Assembly (NCBI RefSeq): GCF_000327385.1
Contig: NW_008709945.1
Location: forward strand, 372,001 to 436,000
From: Lottia gigantea
Taxonomy: Eukaryota; Mollusca; Gastropoda; Lottiidae
DNA length: 64,000 nt
Reading direction: 5' to 3'
This document shows positions 11,065 to 27,090 of the stretch, piece after piece (the stretch's first letter is position 1; each line of letters opens with the position of its first letter). Below the pieces are notes generated by a model. The model had not been told where the DNA came from. It worked only from the letters and a program-made list of their open reading frames with translations, and searched no databases. A program made the position numbers and the translations under genes.

Positions 11065-14000
11065 AAAAAATAAACCAAAGAAAAAAAAATTCTTATTTTA
11101 GACATATTTTATAAAACTAACGATGTACATATCAGACTACAATGGCAAATTTTAAAAACTCAAACTTCTGAGTTATAAAATCATGAAATTCGAATGACAT
11201 TGCCTCTGCAAGACAACATTCATCTGCAGTTTCTGGTTTTCCCAAGCTGCCTCTTGGACTCAGGTGCTGTAGTCTCAGTAATTAATAAAGCAATGTCCAA
11301 TACAGAATAGGAAGCTATAGAAGTTGTTTTAAAATTTCTGAGGTTAATAAGATCAAGGGAAGATTGAGTTATCATTTGATTAATTTGATTATTGGGTCTG
11401 TCACATCCCTAAAATAGGTCTTCCTTGAGTGTTGTTAGTAGCTCCAGGCTTCTCATATGGGCTGTTCATTTTCTTAGCTTTATTCTTGCTTTAGTACTGT
11501 TCTTTAATAGGTGACTGAAATTGTCAAATTTTACTGATGTTTTTGTGGAGGTGCTGAGCAATCTGAAATGTACATGTGGGACTGTGGGATCGAAATGTTT
11601 TTGGTCTTGAATGGGAAGGTGAAGAGGGTGAATCAGGTGAAGAAAAGTAGAAAAAAAACTCCATTTCACTTCATGAAATTGGACTTGAATCAAGATCATA
11701 GAAGATTACTATGTTCTTAAGATAATATGATACGTTTTAAACTGCTGAGAGAGAAAATGTCTGCTTCTTACAGAAGGACAAAGGACAAATTGACAATTAT
11801 AAGTATAAGTGTGTAATGGTTTTGAAAAGATAAGAATATACTTAGAGAAGAGTGGAGAATGGATTTGTAAAATTGCACTTAAAATAATATCCCATTCTCC
11901 ATAAATAACATAAAATACTGGCCAATTATCTTCTACAAGGATGATAAATATTTTGAAAGTTTGTAATATGATGTATTTATTGATTGGTGGTAGCTAGTTG
12001 TAGACCTCCGAGATCAATAATATACCTTATTATACCTCACTGTTCAACAAGCGTCTTCCATTATCAAAATATTTATCTTGATGTGTAATGGAATGCGTAG
12101 TAATATATCTCCACGGTAATGGTGGAAGGATCTAATCAATAGAGGTGTCAGCATTGTCCAAATAAGGCAGCAGTTCTCAAATTAATCATAGACTCTGAAT
12201 TACACATCATTTGATCAATATGATTCTTATTTGATTTATAGATTATTTATCAAGCAGGCTTGTAGCATGTATTTCTATGTCCATAATATTGTAACATGCA
12301 TATGGAGCACCATTCTACATACCATGACATATATTACACCTATATGGAAATTGGCAAACATTGAAAATATCAGTAAAACTCATGAATGCATCATAGACTA
12401 AGAAAGGTAAAAATATCTCTTGCTCATGAAGGCTCTCAAATTATAAAACCTTTTGGATATAAGATTCATATAGTATTTTTGATAAACAAGGATTCTTAAT
12501 TTACTCAAATAATCTTCCAGATCAAATACAGATTCTAATTATACATTATTTATGATGTGGAAAGGTTCAATTCCTGAAGGAATCTATTGTATTTATAACT
12601 AGAAACTGATAAGGTGACCACTGACCAGCTATTTTATTATAAAATAGGAAGAACTTAGTATTTTACTTTGCAATGAAAGTACATTTACTATTTTTCTGAA
12701 ACATAATAGTAAAAAAAGAATTCTGATTTGAGAATAAATAATCAATCATTTTATAATCTGAGTCTTTTGTTTTAACCTACAATAATAAGATGATCATACA
12801 TTGCACTCTGAAAGAACTGAAGAAATTGTTTTCTGACCCTTCTATCATTTAGTTCATCCTGAATATATTATTTCATCTGATAGTTATTATTAAAGTTGTA
12901 ATATATTGATTTTGAGTACCAGTGTATAAAAGGTTTAGCTATAACCTATTCTAACTAGAATAAATATTATTACCTTATAAATATTATATCAATAATATAT
13001 CAACATTACAGTTAACTTGACCTCTTATTCTTATCACTTCATGGTGGAAAATAACCAGCCTGGAAATAATCACAGAATTTTAAACACCATCTTTTATAAT
13101 TGTTGGGCTTTTGTTGTCTTTTTAAGTTTCTGCTAAAAATTTTCAAATTTATCAATCTTTTATTCATTCATTCTTTCAATTGATGGGATTCATTTGTTCA
13201 TTTGGTTGCATTCATTTTTGTTCACAGTACGCTTGAGATGATAGAGACTAATAGGATGCAAGAGTAAAACCAAAACCAAATTTTTACCTTCAAAGTTTAT
13301 GATCTGCACATTAATAACATTTGTGGATATTTTAGATTTTACTTTTAAATGTAATTCTGGAATATTCCTTCAAGTTTTTCTTGCAGTTGTCCCCACTTGT
13401 ATTAGAAATTGTAGTTGTCTGCAGATGAAACAAAACATCTAGGTCTGTATTTGAATAATATTGCTTATTAGATATTATCCTCAATATTAAAACCATACCC
13501 ATTATTAAACTATGTCCTTCTACTAGAGCCTGAAGGTAGCATAATTTATCCAAGAACAACAAATATCATGTGACGTAAAGATAAGGAAGTAGACGAGGTA
13601 AAAATAGATAATAGATGATAGGAAATAGAACGTCATTGATGAAAATATCTTTGTTTTCTGTCTTTATTCTCAAATTAGTTACTGTTTTCTAGTACAAAAC
13701 ACCAAAAATATCTTCGTTACTTTTCACCGAGATATTTGATCTTTGGTTATAATTGAATCATTATTGAAAGTTAAAGACTTAATGAACCCAGCTACAACCT
13801 TTTTAGATTTAGCCTGAAGAATAAAGATCTGTATATCGAAGGTGGGAGAAGCCTTGTGGCTCATTCTTCTGATTTCTTGAATAATAATCTTACAAATTAA
13901 AAAGATATTTTTGTTTAATTCATGATACTAATTATTTTTCAAGTCTTTATCATTTAACAAAAGGTGAAGAAACTTATGTTGAAACTGTATTACTGACGAA

Positions 14001-17000
14001 GTTCATGGAATGTCACCATGAAGATACAGTTAGGGACATGATATATCTTATTTATTAGCCTTGGAATTCAAACAAATATTTATCACCAATTATTATTAAT
14101 CGAAGGGGAATTCTTCCTTAAAGCTGTTGATATTTTACCAACTGAATCATTTACGTCTTGGGTTTAACTTGAAAACGTTCGGCAAAACAACAAGACCATT
14201 AGAAAGACAATCCTCTTTGGAAAGGGAGTAAGAGAAATTTAAATTTTCGGTAAAACAACAAAACAAGGACAATCCTCTTTTAGAGTGGAAAAAAGAAATT
14301 TCTGTTTGAAACAAAGTTATTTATTTCCATTTTGAAGTTTGACTGAAAGGTTTGATGTATTGTGTTCCTAATTATATTTTTCTGAAGAAATTTGCCAATT
14401 CTAGCCTTTCTTATTTAATGTGGACATTTCTGACTCTGACCATCATTATAAGATAGGTCGGCTAGTTTCTGAAGTCATTTATTTGTTTGTAAAACTAATG
14501 AGCCATAATTTCAGAATATGGCTGTGACATAAGATTAAATTCGACTCCACCTTTTAATTGAGACTAGGTGACAGAATGTGACAGATTGTAGACCCTGTTG
14601 TCAAGTGTTTCATTGTCTTGGTAACAATATCAAGGTGCTGTTCTATTTGTACCAAGATTTTGTTCCTTTTATGACAAGAATTGATTCTGGTCTTTGTAGG
14701 CTTGTCCATCTGTAGATTGAAGATAATTTTAGAAACTTTATATCAAGTTATTACAGGGGTAATTGTGATTTAATTTGACTGTTTGTGAACAATTTGTAAC
14801 ATAATTAGAAGATTCATTGAATAAAATTAGAGACTAGAAATGCTTCTTGAATTATTGTCAATTTATTAGATTTATATTAATGATTATGAAGAAGTTTGTC
14901 AACAAATGGTCAAATTAAGATGAAGAATAGATAGAAGTTTGTTTTGAAATAGTTTGTGTAGAAAAGAATGCACCTTTCAGAAATTAAAAGTAGAGAGAAA
15001 TATTCATTTGAATTTAACTAATGTTGCATCACCAAACTATTTAAGAAGACTGACACAAACTCATGCATATATGAGCAAAGCATGAGTCTTGCTTAAGCAT
15101 AAGTCTTGCTAAATTACAGATTAATAAAGTTGCTTTTAATCTTTTATACAGACTCCAAATTGGATGATAATTTTGAAAGCAACTTGAGAGATCCATTGTT
15201 AATATTGTCTCTTCCTTTACATCATAGAAAATAAAATACAAGAATTAATTTGATCAGTTCTTTACAATGATCTTTTCTTCTTTATTTCAAGTCTTGTAAA
15301 GAAATTGTAACATTGAAATAAGTGGTTGAAATATTTGCTGTATGCTTGACTAGTCAACTATATCTGATGCACATGGCTTTCACACAAATCATAAAACCCC
15401 TTTTCTTCTAACTTCCCGATCTCAAGCTAACAATATTAGACAGCCAGCCAATTATAGCAAGTTACTTTCAACATCCAGTGAATTTTTTGTGTTTGTTTCG
15501 ACTCATTTTCACGTCAATTATAAAATATTAAAACTCTTGAGGCTTTTCATACCTTAAACTAAAAAGAGTTCCACTTTGCCGATCCCATACAATTGAAAGC
15601 AATAACTCAGACTTTTACATCACAGATTTTAATTAGTTGATCGCGATAATTTTACGCATGGAAACTTTTAAAAAGATACAAGGTCTTTCACAATCTGGCC
15701 ATAGATTTTTATCGTTCGTTTTTTACGCGGAGATGATTCAAAATTTTCCAATTAAACCACAAATATTTCGCTTGATAAGACTTTATCACCCTGACACTCG
15801 CCCAAACCACAAAAAATACACTAACCATATTTTTTTATATATCAAAAATTTTAAATTTTAAAATGAATATCAAGTCTTTTATCTAATTTGACGGTGGTTG
15901 GTGCCATTTCTCTTTTTTTCCTGTTGATTTGAACTTTCAGGAATAGCTTTTAGAATTATTAAATTTGTGACATAATTAAAGAGCTACTCAAACAATGGAA
16001 ACTGTGCTTATTAATGAGTTTTTGTTTCAGAAAATTTATTTGCCATTACAAACGACAATGTAACCTGGTAGAGACTTAGTTATATATTATGTTTGGTCTT
16101 ACCTTAGTATTTTTGTACCAAGAAACCTGTAGGTATCTAATCATGTCTACTATATCTGGGAATTAGAATTATGTAAATATGACCATTTAATTTTGGGGAA
16201 AATGTAAATATATTCTTCTTTGTAAACTTGAATTCAAGCACCAGGGTAAGATTGGGCTTGGTTTCTGGAAAGGTAGGAATTTAATGGGATGTATGTGATA
16301 TTTGATAATAATATGGACTGGGAATAATTGGAGAATAGAGTATTTTGACTGATATCTCTCATTATACATTATAATGGTAGGTTGGTATACAGCCAGAATT
16401 AAGGACATTCCTTGCATGATGCACTAGTCAAGTTGAGATCTACACATACCTTATAAACATTGTATTTGGAGGGTAAAAGCTTGACATATGGTTAAGAAAT
16501 ATATGAGATAAAAACAATGTAAACTGATACTGGGTACTAAATGGTTCAATTATAAAATGATTATTATATGATTAAATTAGAGACTACATCATACTAATTG
16601 ATATTGACATCTCTTTATAGTAGCCATTGTTCTTCTCTTTCACTAGCCCTTTCATCTTCTGGTAAATTGTTCATCTGCCTCAAAATATAGATTGAAATAC
16701 CAATGTGATATATTTCAAAAGGATGTTGTCCATGTATAAATTGATCTGGTTTAGGCATGACCCGATATTATGTATCATATATGTGAGAAAAAAAAAATTG
16801 TAGTTGGCCAGCCCAAACATTAAGCGTTAGGATTCTTAAAATTGCAATTTTGGCTATGTGGTTTTCTTAAATAAATATAGCTTCATACAAATAGATATCT
16901 GGCAATCACAGCTTTGCATAAGTTGTTTACTTTTAATTAAAATGCAACCTTAAAGACCATGTCTGTGATAGTTGTGACATCAATTGTGCCAGTTTTTTTT

Positions 17001-20000
17001 CTGCAATCTGTTCAATTATTTTGGTTTGCGTCCAAATTTTTTAATAAATTATTTTAAATCAAATTTGTTAATAAACTGTTTTTCAATACCATACTCTTCA
17101 GATATGATTTATACCTGTCACTACTAATTATTTCATTGAACAGAGAAATTATAATTAAATTATATTAATTAGATCAAATTCTAGATTGACTGATTGGCTT
17201 TTTACCTGTTAAAAAAATTAGCTTTGTCATTGTTTTCGTTCAATGAAGTAACTTGGCCTTCTGTTAGGTCTAATTGTTATTTTACCACTCCAGATTTTCA
17301 TAAATGTGCAGAGAGGCTAAATGATGGTATAAAAATTCTTTTTTCTCCCAAAATTGATTTTTTGATGATCAAAGCCCTTTTGCATTGAAAAATAAAATAC
17401 TTTGTATGCTTCTCAATGATCCAAAGAGTGCTTTAATTAACATTTTTCTAAATTCACTTTTAACATGATGCCTTGTAAAACATTTGTTGACGTCATTTAA
17501 TTTAATACTTATTAATTAACTATATTATGTTTTTGAATTTGGCATCTTTGGTAAAATTCAATTGTAGATTTTAAGACTTTTTTATGTAATTAATCTTTTT
17601 GCCATTTAATAGAAATGACGTTGCCTGTGAAATGATGGCGAAACAAAAAAAAAAAGAAATTTTCATGTTGTCGTTAAATTCTAATAATAATATAATGAGT
17701 TGTTACCAAAATGAAAAATTCATTAATTTCAATGTTCGCATAGATTATTTTTGTAATTCTATCAGTAAAATGAAAGTCAAATAGTTATTTCAAAATACTT
17801 GTGTCTTTTCAAGTTGATGCTGATCAACTGAAGTGAATAGTAAGATGTAATCAATAAGCCACGATCATTTCTCATTTGTTTGTTTGATTAGTTTCACCTG
17901 ACAGGTAATGCTGTTAATTGATTGTTTAATTAATCAGATAGTTTGTGTCGGAAATTGATTTCTCCTAGAGAAATGAGAATGACATTGTTGAGGGAAATAT
18001 TAATAAAAGAGGAAATTGATATTGTGTGTTGTAATTACCTGAGTGTAAAGGTATTTTCTAATTATTAGTAGTGATAAAAATTACTTCACATCCACTGAAT
18101 TTCCTGTTACAATGTTCAAGGAAGGCATCTGCTTGTGAGAATCAACTTTGAAAAACCTTGGGCCAGTTTCTGAGGACAAACTTTGTGTCTAAAATTTGAT
18201 ACTTCACAATAATATATACTGTACATACAACAAAATGTGATCATAAAATATTTTGAGGGCCCAGAAATTTACCACCATCTCGAGCTGACTTTGAGGAACA
18301 TTGAGGCCTTTTAAGTTTTTTAGTTTATCACTCAATCAGAATGTTATAATACCTTGGCCAGTGCTTCTATTGTAAAGTATCTTGTATTACACCCAATACA
18401 ACACCTTTAAGGGTTGGAAACATCTGATGCCTCTTTTGCTTTTTTGTACTCCATGGTTAATGGTTATTTTCATTAAATTAAAACATTGACTATGACTATA
18501 AATTGTTACCTGTCATTAGTAAGATGTATAGAATTGCCTTAATTAATTAGTAAATACATCTACCTTTCTTAATTTATTATCTAATTAACAGAAATACCTT
18601 TCACCATCTTCATTACTCAGAATCTCAGAATTAAAAAAAAAACTATTGATGTAAATAGAAGAAGCGGTAAGGTATACAGGACAGTGTCATTGAATTGAAG
18701 AACTTGAACCATTGAAATAAAATGCCATTGAAAAATAAAAAGCAAAGTTATAGCCATGACAAGAGATTGTCAATGATATAAAATTATAGTTTATCATTGG
18801 TTAAAAGTGTATCTTTGCTCCATTACTATACTGCCAGGATTAAACACCAACTGATGGCACCATATCTGGTAAAATTAAAAAAATAACTTGCTATCATTCG
18901 AGATCTTGAAGCAGACTTCCTTTATTGTCAGACCTGAAAATTTTGATTCCCAATTGTCAGTTGTACCAATACACCAAGCGCTTGTTTATCTATATTATTA
19001 AACTATAACTCTAGGTATAAGAAATGCTGTGAACCATTTCTGTTATATATACAATATATTATACAATAAAATAAATATCTACCTGTCTACATTAATTAAC
19101 TAATTAACATATTTACCTGTCAGTACAATCAGGTCACTGATAAAAACCTTTCACAATATCTGGTTAGATTCAAAGATACCTGACCTATGTCATGTTTGGT
19201 ATAATTAAAGAAAAGATAATTTCTATTATTGTGACACACCTATCTCGTTAAAGGTATGTCACCTTTATTTTTATCTTTCTACAAGATATCCAGGTATCTC
19301 ATTACCTTACTTTTACCTTTGGCACTTGTTTGACATTCCATGCATATCTTGGACTGAAATAAGACTGACCTGTGAGTTTTAGAAATCATGTTGAAATATA
19401 ACCAATGCCTGTGGGTTGGATTTTGAGAAATTGTAACAACTAATTGATAACTCAGTTGAAATACAATCAAATATTTGACTCCAAATACTTAACTTTATGC
19501 AATTTGTAGCCATTCCTTCCCACAAAGTTTCATCTTCATAGCCCAAACAGGTACAGATAGTACAATGTACATCTCCATTTCATTTCCTTTTAACTTCTCA
19601 AAATGTATTGGTAGTTCTAAATCAAATGGCTATATAGAATACAAAATAAAAACACTGAATGAGCAGAACTATGAACACATTTAATAAATTTAACTTTGAT
19701 ATGATGACATCTTCTATGATAAAAAAAATATTTTGTACCTGTACCAATTGAAGTTCTCTGCAATAGTCACTATTGTTAAAAGTATAAATTTTATTAAATT
19801 TTAAAATTGACATTAAAATGAACAGCTAACTGCAACTCTCTCAGCAGTTAAAAATTTGTAATCGTGAAAATCAACAAATTTTACACTTAATTAAATTGAG
19901 AATAATCTGAGTAAAATCTGATTTGGTTGTAATTATGTTATAATTTCCTAGTTATTGATTACCTGATTAGGTGAGTTAACGAGATTTTACCTTCAGGTGA

Positions 20001-23000
20001 TATCATTGTTTGTCACGCAATCTCAATGGAAGAAAAAGCGTGAAGTATTTGTTGACAAATCCTTGTAAAGTGTTGACCAAACTCCTTCAAATCTAGTTTA
20101 CACATTTAATACCTACTCTAAATATCAATAGATCAACTTTTATTTCTAAACACTCATTTCATTGGTCCAAACACCTGGGTATAAATACTCTACTTTTATT
20201 TTAATCATTTACTACTTTCGCTTTCATCTTTTGTATCATTAGTAAAAGAGATGTTTGATTTAAACAGGAATAAAACTGAAAGTAGAATAATCTTGGAACT
20301 CTTCAACAAATATTAAAGGAGATTGATTTGATGTTGAGTTTCTTTTGCGAGTCATTGAGATTCATATTAATATGGTTATTTTGTTTGCTCTGAAATGTTG
20401 CATTGTATATTTTTCGTCTATTCAGAAGGATGTTGTAGTTTTTACTCGCTATTCATTAACGGCTTGGCTTTATACACTATATTGACAATACTGTTATTAT
20501 CATATTGTTCATAGTCAATACATACTCTACGCATGTGTTGGGTTTCCACGCCTTTTAACAACTTTTTTTTGTTGAGATGTTTTGAGAAATGACAGAGATT
20601 AAAAACGTAATAAAATAATTGAAAATAAAGAATTTTAATGATTAGTTTTTTTCCAGATTTTCTTTGATTTTCAAGTGGCATATTAACATTGTATAACAAA
20701 GTTTTACACTTCATTTCAATTATAATTAAAGATTAGTTTTGGAATAAATTAGCCAGATATTGCTCACGATTTATTAATCAGGTGCTTTCTGGGAAAAAAA
20801 CATAAATGTCCGTCCGTCAAATTAGTGTGACGTAATTGTTAGTCAATCGGTAAAAATGTTTGTTGAGAATTAATTAAGAATCTTTTGATGGCACTTTAAG
20901 TCTTTTGATCTAAATTAATAAACATGACGGAAAAAAGAAAAATTATGAAGAATTAAAACATAAAAATGCCCACATGTTATTGGAGTCTAAGCTGAACATA
21001 AATAGGAGAAAAACAATGAACATTTACGCAGAGTATAACATTATTAATATATTAAAACACAATCAGATTGGAAGAATTAATTACAGTTAAACAGAAAACT
21101 GATTATTACTGCATGATGTAAAAGGTATAGAAATATTCTGATGTCATTCTGTTCACATAAGATTATTAATCCTTGATGAAATTAAATAGTTAATTAATTT
21201 CTTGGCTAATTAGAGGTTTAAGAATAAGCTGCATGGCATATTCCTCACGTATTTGAATTATTACATCCTACAAAGCTGTATGTGTTTTATACTAACAATG
21301 TCCAGCAACTGTTTTCATATTTTAGGACTATTTCACATGCCTAGTGCTGTTGTTAGTTTCTTTGGGCTGATATCAACTTAGACTTCTTACCATTTCAAAC
21401 TTAAAAGTTAACACCCAAATAACTATTAGATTTAAATGAAAAAAGCAGTTTTAAATGGCCATAAGAAACAAGATCACAAAAAGCCGTTTTAAAATCATCA
21501 CAATAAAGAAGAAAGCCTGAAATTTCAGATTGATAATTTGTCACATTCAGTAAAATCTTGAACTATGTTCAGGTTAAAGATATTTACGTGATTAGGTGCT
21601 ACAGTTCAACAGAATTCTTATCTCCCTCTGATTTAGATTTAATCCTAAATAGGTTTTAAGTTTGGTTTAAAAATATAAGTTTTCTATGAAGATAATTATT
21701 ATATTTTTGATTAGATTTTTTGCATTTCATGATGTCTAGATTAAGAATTAACCTGATTACAAAGTTGATTAGAGAAAATATAAAAAACATTTTTAAACTC
21801 ACATGCCGTGGAAATATTAACCTGCGTATATTCTGTTAGAATTAACTTACATTTATTCTTGATGACAATTTATAGACAATAGATGATTGTTTGATGGTTT
21901 AAAAGATATTAAAAGGTTTATACAGACTAGAAAACTATGGACTGCTCATCGTATCCCAAATACTGGTTTTAACATAGTCTTATTAGGTATTTGGTGTAGT
22001 TTGAACATGATGTGGTCGCTGAGAATTCAGCAAAAGAAACATTTTGAAGGTCAGAAACAAGACTATTCAGCTTAAATTAAGTGGCATTGCCTGTGATGAA
22101 GCAATTCATTATTTATAAGCAGATCTCAACTGTGTTATTAAATATTAGAATGAGGCCAACTTACAAAAGATAATGTACTGCACATTTGTTCTTCATCAAA
22201 ACATTTTACAATTAAATTGTAGATGCACAGCATAATATTGAAAAATATACTCTGTTCTTTTACATTATGAAACAGGTATGAATCAATTTCTTTGTCCACA
22301 AATTTTAAATTTCAACAGGAGTGACTTATCTTGGTCAAAGTTTCATAAATTAACAATGGAGATAAGTGAAAATGAACCAGAAAATGAGATTAAAAATGTG
22401 TTAAAATTTTAAACTTCAAAGATAGAGCAGCTTCTGTTATAAAGTGAGGTAGATAGGAGAACTTTCCTTGTTCCTTTGTTTGAAGGGGCCACTCACTGTT
22501 ATCTTGTAGTATATTAAGGAACTTGGCACCCTGCAGGTAGAAGGTAGTTTGAAGATCTATATATTTAGTTGTTTTGAAACTGGAACTTAAGATGCTACTG
22601 TAAGGTGCCATTGTTTCATTTTTAAGTGATATATTTCATCAAGCAAAACAAAAGACCATGTTTAAAGTAAAATTAGTTTGACTAATTCCCAGTTGTTACC
22701 AGACTATGCATTATACGATTGAACAAAATGAAAATGCTCTTAATGTTTTCAATTGTGCCCAGATGTACATAAATATCATTGCTGGACTACAACTTGAATT
22801 TGTTGGACTTTTTAAACTTGATATAGTAACCTGTACACCCAGAAAGGTGAAGATAGATTAATACAAGTAGACCCCCTGTTGATATAGAAGTAATCAAGGA
22901 ACCATTAAAAACCAGTAAAATTGGAAGATGTTCACTGAAGGATAATGTGACATGTTTGGTCTGGTAAAGAGAGAGAATGTATCAACAGGTGCTCTCACTA

Positions 23001-26000
23001 ACTCTTCTGTAAACTTGCTAAATTCTTCTCATTTCTAGGGGGAGAAGATATGTAGATTAATGAGCAACTGTGACTTGCTTCATTGAGAAAGACAATCTGG
23101 TTCTCCCATAACTGTGTTGGTTTGAACTGAATTTTTACCTAAATTAGTCATATTCCACTGACCAAAAGTATGAACAAAATTGCTATTATTATAAGTAGGC
23201 TACTTATATACTAGAAACTAGGTACTTGGACCTGCCTTCTAACAGAAAACTGTCTGCTCCTTTTTTAGCACAGACATTGCCAATAATTTACAGTACTTTT
23301 AAAATTTAAAATTGAGTCCTCTGCTATAACTGCCTAGAGATAAATTTCCAAATATAAGATTTAATATGATACACATCACTCAGGTAAACATTATCAATAT
23401 ATAAACATTGACTACTCTAATGGCATGTTTGATGAATACCAGGCACAGTGCCATGCCTGTATGTTGGTACCAGACCCAGTTAAAACAGGTGGTGTAAAGT
23501 GGTCAATAACAATGCTCTGTTTTGTATCATTCTACAGGTTATTATCAAACTATCTTACCATGGTTAACCATGTTGTGCTGCCATGCTACTTCATCTCTAC
23601 CATTATTCTGGTGAGGGGTGACACCACTGCAACTTTAGCAACCACTGATCTGACAGGGAGAATAAACCAAGAATACTGAATGGCCAATCAGATAAGGATA
23701 CAAAGGCTGCTGAAACTGGGAGATTGATAGGTACACATTCTAGTTTGAATCTGAAAAGTGGCTGGAAAAACTTACTACAACCACCATTGGTGCCTTCTGA
23801 ATAAAATTACTCTTATTGCATGATATTGCTAGAGTTAATGGGTTAATTCTTGGCACAATTTGAAAAGGATTCATTATGATGAGGATCTTTGAACAAATAG
23901 TTTCAATACCACTGTTATCAGCAAGGTTTTAGAATAACTGAAAACATCTAAGTGTGGAGATACCTGCAACCAGAACCACCAACTAGCACCACTATCAGTT
24001 TAATAGAAGGACTAGGACAGGTGGTTGGTGTTAAAGATTAAAGCAGTCAGACTATCTACTAACTATCTACAGTGATGACATGTATTCCCACGCCGATTAC
24101 TATCTTAATACCTTCTACATTTATACATATACTTCTTATTAGTATTCATTATTCCATCTGTCAATACCCTCTTCCTGGTATTCTTACTACACATGTTCCT
24201 GCTATTACAGATACACATCTACAATGCATTTGGTATTATTTGATAGCAATGGCAAATGTCTTGCAGTGATCAATTATTATTCTAAGTGGTTTTCAAAAAG
24301 ATTTATATTGCACCTATTGTATGCGTGTTTTCTCGCAAATACAAAAAAGTTCATGATCTTTGCAGACATTGCTCATCAATCTTAGTGATGCTACTAGCTA
24401 ACTTTTCTTAACAGAAGTTAGCAAATAATGTTCTTAAAAATGACTGATAAAATTATTACTCTTTCCATGACAACACAATATAAAGTTTTCTTCTGAGTCA
24501 TGTTGTTTATATGGTATGTGAGCTGAGTGGTTTTTCTCTGGTTCTCACCTAAAATTCAATAAAAATATATATATTATGATGTAGTTTATGATTTTATCTT
24601 CCTGTATCCAAACAATTTTAGTAAGACCAGATGTGATTGGACGATTGAAGATAGAGACACCATTATTTCAACCTATCAACAAGGTGGTTTCAATTATCAC
24701 CAAACGGTGAAAAATATTTCAAATGTTTACAGCAGACGTGTTAGTATAGAATGGTGGGAACCAGGTAACCATGGCGCCACTCAGTCTACAGAAGGCTGTC
24801 ACAGTAATTTGAGAATTCAAGATGGCTGCATGTCTTCTGCTTGTCTCCACCTTTCTTCAAGTTGTTTACCAGCCGCGATTTATTACCTCATTACGCTTTG
24901 ATACTTTTGTGGAATGGTTGTAGTCAAAATTGTTGAGTCTCATATCTTGATGTCCTGTCTTAGTTTTACTGAAATCTAAATTTCCGGTTTAGTATTAAAA
25001 CAAATCCTCTTTTGTCAAAATTTATATTAAAGATATCAAGAAGTAATGCTTTATGTTCTGTGGGGTTGTTATTTTAACATGAATTTCTTCTTGCATGGTG
25101 AAATGGCGCCCCTTGCCTTTCAGCTTCAGCTGCAGTCTACTGTCAAATTGTCCAAAATAAGATTTTTGGTGTTTTTTTAGTTTCATCCCAGATTTAAATT
25201 GTCTGTTATGCGACAATGAATTTATTGAGTGGTTAATATTACTGCAAGTGTTTCATATGTACAGATGGGTTTTGTTAATATGTGTGTACTAATATGTCAT
25301 TTGTACAAAGAACTGAAATTTACCACTGGAAAATCAAGACTTGTTAAAAAGGTCACAAAATTTTTATAAAGGTCATACCTTGATGATTTCAACAAATTTT
25401 CTCTTGAAAATAAATTCCTTGTTTTCCACTCTCCAGATCTAGGTCAAACACGTAATTAACTTTTTGAAATGTGTTTCACTTTGAATACTTTGAAAAGTTA
25501 AGTTTTGTGATCATGATAACCATCAGACTTCACTTGTGATTAAAATTCAAGTAGAAATCTCAAATTTAACCAGATATTTTAGATGTGAAAATATTTTGGG
25601 GTGTAAACATATGCTCTCATTTTTATTCCTTACATTGTCATAAGCATAAAATAAGTATGTGATGTTGTATTCAACAATGTTTTAGTTTAAGGTGGGTTTA
25701 TGTAAGAAATAAAGCCTTTAAACAGTATAAACAATAAATAATTTTATAAATATATGAAATATTGGAGAAGAAAAAAAGTTTGGAGACACAATTTTTGTCT
25801 GATTTTATATATTGACCATATTGTATCAATAAACATGTGAAGATACATACACAATATATTTGATACACAATGGGATTGTTATTGCTACTTTCAGTTTGGA
25901 CAAACAGTTTGTCCTTTGTATGTTTTACAAGGAATCTGTTATAATTTGACAAGGTTAACCAGTACAGATCAGATCCTGCTGGGCACCATCATCATTGTTC

Positions 26001-26468
26001 ATTCTGACCAATCTGACAGAGTTATTCACCTAGTATTTTATACTGCTGATAAATCACATGATAAATAGGTCAGGTGGTCAGCTAATCTCTGGACCAGACC
26101 TTGGACAGTGGAATCTGATACCTGGTCTAATCTTACTCTCATACCTTATACTAATCATTTTCAGAGATACCTCAACATTTCAAATTAGCAGCTTACATTG
26201 TTAGATACAGAACCAGATTCCTGATGTTATCATGGTTTAGAGTATCCTCTGAAGGTACATAGAAGAATTAAAATACTGCTACTCATTTCTTTTTACCTCT
26301 TATACTGAAGTCTAATAATTAGGATCAGCACCAGACTAATATTATTCTTTATCTGAACAATTTTATGTTTATAAGAATATTTTAAGGAGTTGGTCTAAAT
26401 GTGTAAGAATGTGTAAGGGATGCCAATTTTCAACCCAAGCGGTCCCACATAATTATGCAAGATATACC
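11065..26468. other. gene-poor AT-rich DNA, possible 5' territory of ZEB
   Basis: I could not support any gene in this 15-kb stretch. Open frames of 60-90 codons occur on both strands, but none shows conserved motifs or paired splice sites. CpG-retaining patches near 15,540-15,860 and 20,760-20,960 stand out from the AT-rich background and could be regulatory elements. CAGGTA/TACCTG words are frequent, notably at 19,080-19,740. A balanced-composition patch at 23,425-24,000 and another at 24,700-24,900 carry open frames that I do not recognise. Confidence 0.45.
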
Positions 26469-26507
26469 CGAGCTAAGTTAACATGAACGAGCTAAGTTAA
26501 CATGAAC
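26469..26507. repeat. 19-bp direct duplication
   Basis: GAGCTAAGTTAACATGAAC occurs twice in a row. It is a small recent tandem duplication in otherwise non-coding DNA. Confidence 0.85.
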
Positions 26508-27090
26508 CTCATATGTTTTTACTTGTATTACTTCGAGTTAAGAGTACTGTATATGATGTTTTATTTCATTTACACTCAGGGTTCAAAGGGTCAAGCTTTC
26601 AAATGTTGAACTGTATTAAGGTTACATAATATTTGCACTGTAATCAAAGTAACTAATTTGATTCTGGAATTTAAAACAGGAAGCTGTATTTAAGGATAAG
26701 AACATGTCAGTTGGAATTAAAAGATTTAATAATTAACAGCTAAATTAATTAATAAGATTTTTAACACCTTTCTAAATGAAAGAGTATTTCATCCCTTTCT
26801 TCTAGTGCCAGGTTGACATCTTGAAGGAGATTCTGTATTTCCTGATATTTAACTCTATTTATTGTTACTGTTGTTGCTGTTTCCTGCAGAATCTCCTTGT
26901 CACCTTTTGTACAGTTTGCCAAAGTTTGGTTTAACATTTCCTGCTTTACTGGATTACATTTTCCAAATATAGAATAGGTTAATAGTTATGTCATAGCAGA
27001 ATTTGTGGAACCTTTTCCTTTTGAAATGTTTAAATGGTTCAGGAGCACATAATTTGACAGCCTTTTTTCTGATCAATTCAGTTTTTGAAA

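Noticed and set aside
13739-13760. TCTTTGGTTAT, matching the first 11 bases of miR-9
   Set aside because: Flanking sequence does not fold into a hairpin and the rest of the mature sequence does not match.
24820-24923. Small open frame starting MAACLLLVSTFLQVVYQ, resembling a signal peptide
   Set aside because: Only 33 codons, with no downstream exon or conservation visible; the Kozak-like start alone is weak.
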